Positions 7,567 through 13,531 of a DNA stretch of 14,301 nucleotides are shown here, piece by piece. Position numbers and translations under genes: made by a program. Within the stretch, counting starts at the first letter, position 1. Every line of letters starts with the position of its first letter. The notes beneath the pieces are model-generated. The model made no database searches and was not told the origin of the DNA. It saw only the letters and a list, made by a program, of their open reading frames with translations. The DNA comes from JAZQHR01 sp045540695 (lineage in GTDB: Bacteria; Bacillota; Clostridia; UMGS1810). The stretch is taken from contig JAZQHR010000063.1 in NCBI GenBank assembly GCA_045540695.1, positions 1 to 14,301 of the forward strand, given 5' to 3'.

Positions 7567-8583
7567 TTATTCCTCCTCGGTTTGATTATCGATTTTTTTG
7601 AGTTTTCTAAAATCGTATACCGCATCAAACATTCCAATTATCATAAGGAAAGTAAATATGTTGAAAAATGGTAGTATCAAAGAAAGAATGTTTAATACAA
7701 AAAATGCTGTAACATATACTATTATTCTGAAAAATACAGAATTTGCTTTTGCTTTAAATTTATATTCCACCACAGAAAGCCCGCATACAACGTATAATAC
7801 CGCAAGAAGTATTAAAATGTTTGCACACGCTGCAGAAAATGTCGATGATGAAAACATTGATATAAGATATGTCGCTACAAGTGCGAGTGAAGTTCCCGCA
7901 GGAAGCTGTATCTCATTAAAATGCTTTGTGTAAAGTGTAACATTGTAGTGCTTTAAAATCTTTCTTGCCACTACAAAAACCAAATATGCTATACCTAGCG
8001 AAGAAAGGATTAGTAACGCAGGTACAATCATAGATAGTGCTTGCTGCATAGTCCATATTAAATCATCAAAGCTCATTCCGAGTGCTGATGAAATATCAAT
8101 TCCTGAGCTTTTTGCTACTGCTTCGTATGATTTTAAAAACATTTTAACAGGCTCGTTTATAAGAGCATCCAATACTGATGTGCTGTATATAAGTCTATAT
8201 CGTACTATTTCAAGAAGTGATATAAAAAGGTTTGCTGTTGTACCAAATGATACTATCTTAAATAGCTCGCCTGTGTATTTGCATGTGATACCAATTGTAA
8301 ATCCAACTAAAAGTAAATTGAAGGTTGATATAACGCAATCAAATAAATATTGCATGGTAAATCCACCTGAAATAGCACAAAATATTGCCATAAATGCATA
8401 AGTCGAAACGATGCAACCAATAGATTTTAATATATTTGACCTGTATGCTACGATACACATTATGACATTTCCAATTATAGAAAATATAAGTGCAAAGGAT
8501 GGAAACATAAACATCAGCACAACGAGTATAATAAGAAGTGCTGCATCGAGTATATCTCCAATCCTCGAATTAGTTTTGAACAT
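7567..8583 (-). CDS. yybS: YybS-like polytopic membrane protein (DUF2232)
   Basis: Membrane protein of 338 residues with no known enzyme activity. I count about eight hydrophobic segments (near 12-30, 32-50, 57-75, 82-102, 188-208, 230-262, 266-272 and 285-322, with some uncertain splits), a central loop at about 130-180, and a charged C-terminus ending in EEE. No catalytic motif is visible. Topology and position directly before gdpP match YybS (DUF2232) of B. subtilis, which precedes gdpP-rplI-dnaC there. Distant links to energy-coupling-type transport S components have been proposed for such folds, but I cannot test that here. The ATG at 8583 has GGAGG 6 bases upstream. The final Glu codons GAGGAGGAA also serve as the gdpP ribosome site. 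A partnership with GdpP in the membrane is inference from conserved adjacency. Confidence 0.85.
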   Translation of the reverse strand: MFKTNSRIGDILDAALLIILVVLMFMFPSFALIFSIIGNVIMCIVAYRSNILKSIGCIVSTYAFMAIFCAISGGFTMQYLFDCVISTFNLLLVGFTIGITCKYTGELFKIVSFGTTANLFISLLEIVRYRLIYSTSVLDALINEPVKMFLKSYEAVAKSSGIDISSALGMSFDDLIWTMQQALSMIVPALLILSSLGIAYLVFVVARKILKHYNVTLYTKHFNEIQLPAGTSLALVATYLISMFSSSTFSAACANILILLAVLYVVCGLSVVEYKFKAKANSVFFRIIVYVTAFFVLNILSLILPFFNIFTFLMIIGMFDAVYDFRKLKKIDNQTEEE

Positions 8584-8606
8584 ATTAAGCCTCCATGTGT
8601 AATGTG

Positions 8607-8644
8607 GCGCGATATAACTTTCTATATATATAGCAGTATCGCAC
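8607..8644 (-). promoter_or_regulatory. hairpin in the yybS-gdpP leader RNA
   Basis: In the minus-strand transcript GTGCGATA (8644-8637) pairs with TATCGCGC (8614-8607) over 8 bp, with one T-G wobble. The intervening loop itself contains the perfect palindrome CTATATATATAG. The element begins only a few bases after the predicted start of transcription and ends shortly before the yybS ribosome site. No U-tract follows, so it is not an intrinsic terminator. It could affect mRNA stability or translation. It matches no riboswitch that I recognise. Confidence 0.5.
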
Positions 8645-8658
8645 GAGATGTAAATTAT

Positions 8659-8687
8659 ATTTTATCACAAAATAAATGAATTTACAA
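8659..8687 (-). promoter_or_regulatory. sigma-A-type promoter for yybS-gdpP-rplI-dnaB and downstream genes
   Basis: On the minus strand TTGTAA (8687-8682), a spacer of exactly 17 bases, and TAAAAT (8664-8659) give a near-consensus housekeeping promoter in the 120-base gap after radA. The expected start of transcription is near 8652, leaving a leader of about 70 bases. No terminator is evident after radA, so readthrough from radA may add to it. Confidence 0.75.
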
Positions 8688-8703
8688 CAGTTTTTGGTGA
8701 TAA

Positions 8704-10059
8704 TCAGGCAATAATGTTAAGTGCATCTTTTATAGAGCTTACACCGGTAATCTCTATACCGGAAATGCCTTTTAATTCTTTTAGATTATCATTTGGAACA
8801 ATACACTTTGTAAAGCCAAGCTTTTTAGCTTCATTTACACGTTTGTCTATATAGCTTACTGCACGCACTTCACCTGTCAAGCCAACTTCTCCAAGAATGA
8901 GAGTTTTAGGTGATATTACAAAGTTTTTATAGTTTGAAGCAATCGCTATAATTACAGCAAGGTCAGTGGCAGTTTCTACTATTTTAAGACCGCCTACTAC
9001 GTTTATGTATATATCCTGATTGGATAGGGTATATCCGATTTTTTTCTCAAGCACAGCTATAAGCATAGACGCTCTGTTAAAATCTATGCCTGTACACATC
9101 CGTCTTGGATTTCCAAACCCGGTTGGCGAGCTTAACGCCTGAACTTCTGCAAGTATCGGTCTGCTTCCTTCTATAGTACATACTACTGTCGAGCCTGTAG
9201 CATCGCCGGGTCTTCCGGCAAGGAGCATTTCAGACGGATTTTTAACACTTTCAAGACCTGTTGATTTCATTTCAAATACACCAATCTCGTCAGTTGAACC
9301 AAAACGATTTTTTACTGTGCGGAGTATTCTGTATGACTGGTGTCTGTCGCCTTCAAAATAAAGCACGCAATCCACCATGTGTTCAAGTATCTTAGGTCCT
9401 GCCAGACTTCCTTCTTTTGTAACGTGACCTACTATAAATATCGCAATGTTTTTCTCTTTTGCAAGACGCATAAGTGCGTGTGTGGTTTCTCTTATCTGCC
9501 CAACACTACCCGGCACGGATGAAACCTCAGGATTGTAGATAGTCTGTATAGAATCCACTATCATTATATCGGGTGCAATGCTTTCGGTGTTAAACATTAT
9601 AGTGTCGAGATTAACTTCCGACATAAGATATAAGTTTTCGCTTGTGATTTTAAGTCTTTCCGCTCTCATCTTTATCTGGCTTGGAGATTCCTCGCCCGAT
9701 ACATAAAGCACTTTTTCGGTTTTGCCAAGGCTTTCGCATATTTGAAGAAGTAGGGTGGACTTACCAATGCCCGGGTCACCGCCGACTAATACCATAGACC
9801 CTTTTACAAGACCGCCGCCGAGCACTCTGTCAAGCTCGGTGTTTTCAGTAAGTATTCTGTCAGTACGTGTAACGGTAATTTCTGACAATTTTTTTGGCTT
9901 GTCGCTATCAGAAACTATGTTACGCTTTGCATTTGATGATGACTTTGTAACAATTTCTTCCACTAGCGAATTCCACTCGCCGCAGTTAGGACATTTTCCC
10001 ATCCATTTTTGAGATTCATAAGCACATTCCTGGCATATATATTTAGTAGTAGCTTTCAT
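8704..10059 (-). CDS. radA: DNA repair protein RadA (Sms)
   Basis: RecA-like ATPase that drives branch migration and processing of recombination intermediates. The 451-residue length is typical. The N-terminal zinc finger has C9, C12, C23 and C26 in YICQECAYES...MGKCPNCGEW. Walker A GGDPGIGKS is at 93-101, Walker B IMIVDS includes D169, and the RadA-specific KNRFG motif is at 250-254. The remaining residues, from about 280, form the Lon-protease-like domain, recognisable from GFGNPRRMCTGIDFNRASML and GEVGLTGEVR. GGAG lies about 12 bases upstream of the ATG, a rather long spacing. In B. subtilis radA follows clpC and precedes disA; here it instead precedes yybS-gdpP and starts the minus-strand block with its own promoter. 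Confidence 0.97.
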   Translation of the reverse strand: MKATTKYICQECAYESQKWMGKCPNCGEWNSLVEEIVTKSSSNAKRNIVSDSDKPKKLSEITVTRTDRILTENTELDRVLGGGLVKGSMVLVGGDPGIGKSTLLLQICESLGKTEKVLYVSGEESPSQIKMRAERLKITSENLYLMSEVNLDTIMFNTESIAPDIMIVDSIQTIYNPEVSSVPGSVGQIRETTHALMRLAKEKNIAIFIVGHVTKEGSLAGPKILEHMVDCVLYFEGDRHQSYRILRTVKNRFGSTDEIGVFEMKSTGLESVKNPSEMLLAGRPGDATGSTVVCTIEGSRPILAEVQALSSPTGFGNPRRMCTGIDFNRASMLIAVLEKKIGYTLSNQDIYINVVGGLKIVETATDLAVIIAIASNYKNFVISPKTLILGEVGLTGEVRAVSYIDKRVNEAKKLGFTKCIVPNDNLKELKGISGIEITGVSSIKDALNIIA

Positions 10060-10092
10060 TTATCATTTCAACTCCGAAAAAATTTTACATAT

Positions 10093-10121
10093 ATATTATA
10101 TAATAAAATAAACAACTGCAA
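10093..10121 (-). promoter_or_regulatory. radA promoter
   Basis: On the minus strand TTGCAG (10121-10116), a 17-base spacer and TAATAT (10098-10093) form a good sigma-A-type match. An overlapping TATAAT lies two bases further upstream, but with only a 15-base spacer. The start of transcription should fall near 10085, about 25 bases before the radA ATG. Confidence 0.6.
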
Positions 10122-10127
10122 AAGTCC

Positions 10128-10148
10128 AGCTTTTTTGTGCAAAAAGCT
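10128..10148. repeat. perfect inverted repeat between the divergent radA and glycosyltransferase promoters
   Basis: AGCTTTTT (10128-10135), a 5-base centre (TGTGC), and AAAAAGCT (10141-10148) form a perfect inverted repeat. It starts 6 bases beyond the radA -35 box and lies 46 bases before the glycosyltransferase -35 box. No gene reads through this point, so a terminator role is unlikely. It could be an operator or a bent A-tract upstream element. AT-rich palindromes are common, so function is unproven. Confidence 0.4.
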
Positions 10149-10194
10149 AAAAAAAGAGGACGATAAATGAAATAAAAATGTAATACTTTTTTTG

Positions 10195-10223
10195 TTGCAT
10201 TTTTTGTATTTATATTGTATAAT
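10195..10223 (+). promoter_or_regulatory. promoter of the GT2 glycosyltransferase gene
   Basis: TTGCAT (10195-10200), a 17-base spacer and a perfect TATAAT (10218-10223) form a strong sigma-A-type promoter. The start of transcription is expected near 10230. AAGGAG (10256-10261) follows, 8 bases before the ATG at 10270. Confidence 0.8.
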
Positions 10224-10269
10224 ATGTATGTTTGAATAAAAATATATTCTATGCGAAGGAGAATGGTCT

Positions 10270-11550
10270 ATGCCAAATATGATGTCGGAACACCCAATAA
10301 TGTTTGTAATAAGCATTTTACTTCAGGTAATTAGTTTTGGATTCGGCGGATATTATTTCCTAGTATCACTTTTTGGTTGGTACACAGGAAAAGGTAAGGA
10401 AGAAGGTAAAAGCAGTAAAACACATAAATTTGCTATGGTAGTTGCTGCACATAACGAGGAAGCGGTTATCGGTAATATGGTAAAGAGTCTTTTGGAGATT
10501 GATTATCCAAGAGAAGCTTATGACATATTTGTTATAGCGGATAACTGTACTGATTCTACAGCAAGTGTAGCTAGAGAAGCGGGCGCTTTGGTATACGAGA
10601 GAAGTCACGACACACTAAAGGGCAAAGGCCATGCACTCGAATGGATGTTTAATAATATCTTTGAGATGGAAAAGCAGTACGATGCAGTATCTATCTTTGA
10701 TGCCGATAACATCGTAGGCGAAAACTATCTTAAAGAAATGAATAAAGAAATGAATAAAGGCTACAAGGTAGTTCAGGGTTACGTTGACAGTAAAAACCCA
10801 TTTGATTCTTGGATTACTTGTGCTTATTCAGTATCATTCTGGTTTGTATCAAGACTATTCCAGAATGCAAGATATAACCTAGGACTTACATGTCAGCTTA
10901 GCGGTACAGGATTTATAGTTTCTACCGACCTTCTAAAGGAAATGGGTTGGGGTGCTACTTGTCTTACAGAGGACATGGAGTTTACTGCAAAGCTTGCACT
11001 TAAAGGTGAAAAGGTTGGCTACGCAGCAGGTGCTGTTGTATACGACGAAAAACCGCTTACATTCTCACAGTCTTGGCATCAGAGAAAAAGATGGATGCAG
11101 GGACACGCAGATGTTTGCAGCAGATTTGCACTAAAGCTTTTAAAAAGAGCGTTTACTAAGGGCGACTGGGCATGCTTCGACTGTGCTATATACACACTTC
11201 AGCCACTAAAGATACTTGCTATGGGTATCATCACATTTATGGCTTGGGCACAGACATTCTACCCTGACGGCAACCTTGGATTTATGCAGATGTGGTATCT
11301 TTTCGATTCACCTGTAGTATGGAATACATTTGTTATTGGACAGAGCTTATATATCCCGTTTGTTATAACAGTAGAAAAGAAAGTTATAAACAAACGTCTT
11401 ATCTGGTGTTATATCACATATAGCTTGTATTCACTTACATGGGTGCCAATCGCATTTTTAGGATTTATAAATAAAAACAGCAAAGAGTGGTTCCACACTC
11501 AGCATACCAGACAGATTTCTCTTGAAGAAATTAAAAAAGTTAAATCATAA
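10270..11550 (+). CDS. membrane-bound processive-type family 2 glycosyltransferase
   Basis: Probable inverting glycosyltransferase that adds sugars from a nucleotide-sugar donor to a polysaccharide or glycolipid at the membrane. The protein has 426 residues. An N-terminal membrane segment (about 10-35) leads into a GT-A domain with FAMVVAAHNEE (54-64), ADNCTDST (90-97), the metal-binding FDADN (D144, D146), TED (233-235; D235 the likely catalytic base) and QRKRW (271-275). TED plus Q-x-x-R-W is the signature shared by processive synthases such as cellulose, chitin, hyaluronan and poly-GlcNAc synthases. Two or three membrane segments follow (about 305-330, 350-368, 378-400), and the tail contains EWFHTQHTR. 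No PilZ domain, deacetylase or export partner is encoded nearby, and the gene has its own promoter and terminator. Product and sugar cannot be told from sequence; a non-processive glycolipid role is possible. Confidence 0.85.
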   Translation: MPNMMSEHPIMFVISILLQVISFGFGGYYFLVSLFGWYTGKGKEEGKSSKTHKFAMVVAAHNEEAVIGNMVKSLLEIDYPREAYDIFVIADNCTDSTASVAREAGALVYERSHDTLKGKGHALEWMFNNIFEMEKQYDAVSIFDADNIVGENYLKEMNKEMNKGYKVVQGYVDSKNPFDSWITCAYSVSFWFVSRLFQNARYNLGLTCQLSGTGFIVSTDLLKEMGWGATCLTEDMEFTAKLALKGEKVGYAAGAVVYDEKPLTFSQSWHQRKRWMQGHADVCSRFALKLLKRAFTKGDWACFDCAIYTLQPLKILAMGIITFMAWAQTFYPDGNLGFMQMWYLFDSPVVWNTFVIGQSLYIPFVITVEKKVINKRLIWCYITYSLYSLTWVPIAFLGFINKNSKEWFHTQHTRQISLEEIKKVKS

Positions 11551-11566
11551 TTTGGTATAATATTTG

Positions 11567-11597
11567 AGCCAACAACCTCGGTTGTTGGCTTTTTGTT
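11567..11597 (+). terminator. intrinsic terminator after the glycosyltransferase gene
   Basis: AGCCAACAAC (11567-11576), loop CTCG, and GTTGTTGGCT (11581-11590) form a perfect 10-bp stem, followed directly by TTTTGTTT. It lies 16 bases after the stop codon. This is a textbook rho-independent terminator, so the gene is monocistronic. Confidence 0.92.
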
Positions 11598-11646
11598 TAT
11601 AGAAACGGACCTGTGTGTTATTACGAATTTTGAAAATTTAATAAAT

Positions 11647-11679
11647 ATCCATCACCACTTTTAAGCTAAGGTGAAGGAT
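11647..11679 (+). terminator. second hairpin with trailing T-rich tract (possible backup terminator)
   Basis: ATCCATCACC (11647-11656) pairs with GGTGAAGGAT (11670-11679) across one A-A mismatch, with a 13-base loop. TTTTATGTTTTT runs on from the stem. It lies 56 bases after the main terminator and upstream of the proS promoter, so it is not part of a proS leader from that promoter. A weak second terminator or a small-RNA end are the main options. Confidence 0.4.
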
Positions 11680-11737
11680 TTTATGTTTTTAATTGCATTC
11701 GTTTGCACAATTAAGGGAATTTTTTTCTAATTTAATA

Positions 11738-11766
11738 TTGCAAAATGCTTTAAAATCAGTTATACT
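11738..11766 (+). promoter_or_regulatory. promoter for proS-gltX
   Basis: TTGCAA (11738-11743), a 17-base spacer and TATACT (11761-11766) form a near-consensus housekeeping promoter. The start of transcription should be near 11773, giving a leader of about 45 bases to the proS ATG. That is too short for a T-box riboswitch. The ribosome site GAGGAG (11803-11808) is 9 bases before the ATG. Confidence 0.75.
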
Positions 11767-11817
11767 AGAAATAGTGTATTTTAATGCTATTTACATATGA
11801 AAGAGGAGCTATATTAA

Positions 11818-13518
11818 ATGAGATTATCAAAATATTTAATGCCTACACTTCGTGAGGTTCCTGCAGAGGCAGAGATAGAAAGCCATAAACTAATGCTTAG
11901 AGCTGGACTTATGAGAAAGCTTGCATCAGGTGTGTATTCATTTTTGCCGCTAGGACTTAAAACCCTTACTAAGATACAAAATATTATTCGTGAAGAGATG
12001 AACGATAAGGATGCACAGGAGCTACTTATGTCAGCACTTCTACCAAAGGAATACTACGTTCCTTCAGGCAGATGGGACGTGTTTGGTCCTGAAATGTTCA
12101 GACTAAAAGACAGAAACGACAGAGATTTCTGCCTTGGTCCTACACACGAGGAAATATTTACAGATACAGTTAAAAATACTATTAAATCATACAAACAGCT
12201 TCCTGTTACTCTATACCAGATACAGACTAAATACCGCGACGAAAGACGTCCACGCTTTGGTGTAATGAGAAGCCGTGAATTTATAATGAAAGACGCGTAC
12301 AGCTTTGACAAAGACCAGGCAGGTCTTGATAAGTCATATCAGGATATGTACGATGCATACAGAAAAGCATTTGACCGTATGGGACTTGATTATATCGTAG
12401 TTGATGCCGATTCAGGTGCAATGGGTGGTTCGGGTTCACAGGAATTTATGGTTAAATCAGAAATAGGCGAGGACGGTATAGCATACTGCGAGAAATGCGG
12501 TTACAGCGCAAACTTTGAAAAAGCAGTTTGTGTTGCAGGTGAAAAGGACACATCTTTAGAGCTTGCACTTGAAAAGGTTGACACACCAAACGTTGGTACT
12601 ATCGAAGAGTTAGTTGCGTTTATGAACACAACTGAAAAAGCGTTTGCAAAGACTATCATATACAGAGCAGATGACAAGTACGTTGCTGTAATGGTAAGAG
12701 GCGATAGAGAAGTAAATGAAACTAAGGTTGCAAACTACCTTGGTGCAGTTGAGTTCGAACTTGCAGATGCAGAAAATGTAATGCGTATTACAAATGCAAA
12801 TGTAGGCTTTGCAGGCCCTATAGGTATAGACATAGACGTTTTGGTGGATAATGAAGTTGCAAATATGAAAAACTTTGTTGTCGGTGCAAACGAAACAGAT
12901 AAGCACTACAAAAACGTAAATATCGACAGAGATTTCAAGGCTACTGTTGTAGGTGATTTCAGATGCATCACTGAAGGCGATGTATGTCATAAGTGCGGCG
13001 GCGAGATTAAGACTTGTCAGGGTATCGAGGTTGGTCATATATTCAAGCTTGGTACAAAATATTCAGAGGCACTTGATTGCACATTCCTTGATGAAAACGG
13101 CAAATCACAGGTAGTTATAATGGGTTGCTATGGTATAGGTGTAAACAGATGTATGGCAGCTATTATCGAGCAGAACTGTGACGAAAACGGTATCATCTGG
13201 CCAATGAGTGTCGCTCCATTCCACGTAACAGTTATCCCTGTAAACACCAAGGACGAACAGCAGATGGCAAAAGCCGAGGAAATATACACTATCCTTAAAA
13301 ATATGGATTATGACGTAATGCTTGACGACAGAAACGAAAGACCTGGTGTTAAGTTCAAAGATGCCGACCTTATCGGTATCCCAGTAAGAATTACAGTTGG
13401 TAAGAAAATCGGCGAAAACATTGTCGAGGTTAAATACAGAAATTCAAGTGATATCCTTGAAATGAGCGTTGAAGACGCTATAAAAACTACTTCAGAAAAA
13501 ATTGACGCAGAAATATAA
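11818..13518 (+). CDS. proS: prolyl-tRNA synthetase, bacterial type with INS editing domain
   Basis: Class II synthetase that charges tRNA-Pro with proline and clears mischarged Ala-tRNA-Pro. The 566-residue length is close to E. coli ProS. Motif 1 lies in RAGLMRKLASGVYSFLPLG (28-46) and the following helix, motif 2 in YRDERRPRFGVMRSREFIMK (139-158), and motif 3 in GCYGIGVNR (437-445). The inserted YbaK-like editing domain spans roughly 235-390 and keeps the expected editing lysine (K278 in AFAKT). Cysteine pairs C224/C227 and C390/C393 flank it and may bind a structural metal, which is inference. The C-terminal anticodon-binding domain begins near FHVTVIPVNT (468-477). The start is an ATG with a clear ribosome site. 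It is first in an apparent two-gene synthetase operon with gltX. Confidence 0.97.
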   Translation: MRLSKYLMPTLREVPAEAEIESHKLMLRAGLMRKLASGVYSFLPLGLKTLTKIQNIIREEMNDKDAQELLMSALLPKEYYVPSGRWDVFGPEMFRLKDRNDRDFCLGPTHEEIFTDTVKNTIKSYKQLPVTLYQIQTKYRDERRPRFGVMRSREFIMKDAYSFDKDQAGLDKSYQDMYDAYRKAFDRMGLDYIVVDADSGAMGGSGSQEFMVKSEIGEDGIAYCEKCGYSANFEKAVCVAGEKDTSLELALEKVDTPNVGTIEELVAFMNTTEKAFAKTIIYRADDKYVAVMVRGDREVNETKVANYLGAVEFELADAENVMRITNANVGFAGPIGIDIDVLVDNEVANMKNFVVGANETDKHYKNVNIDRDFKATVVGDFRCITEGDVCHKCGGEIKTCQGIEVGHIFKLGTKYSEALDCTFLDENGKSQVVIMGCYGIGVNRCMAAIIEQNCDENGIIWPMSVAPFHVTVIPVNTKDEQQMAKAEEIYTILKNMDYDVMLDDRNERPGVKFKDADLIGIPVRITVGKKIGENIVEVKYRNSSDILEMSVEDAIKTTSEKIDAEI

Positions 13519-13531
13519 AGGAGAGTACTAA

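Noticed and set aside
8584..8703. Intrinsic terminator after radA
   Set aside because: The only hairpin in the gap lies downstream of the yybS promoter and lacks a T-run, so readthrough from radA cannot be excluded.
10068..10316. 82-residue minus-strand reading frame across the radA/glycosyltransferase gap
   Set aside because: It covers both promoters and the inverted repeat, overlaps the glycosyltransferase start, has a low-complexity Ser/Lys/Phe composition, and shows no convincing ribosome site.
11553..11561. TGGTATAAT, an extended -10-like sequence just after the glycosyltransferase stop
   Set aside because: No usable -35 box, and transcription from it would start inside the terminator stem; kept only as a possible small-RNA start in the second-hairpin finding.
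11598..11817. T-box riboswitch or other tRNA-sensing leader before proS
   Set aside because: No T-box consensus and no specifier-loop architecture could be found, and the promoter lies too close to the gene.
12610..13038. 142-residue minus-strand frame inside proS
   Set aside because: Antisense shadow of the ProRS editing domain; its Cys/Tyr/Ile-rich composition is what reversed codons of this gene produce.
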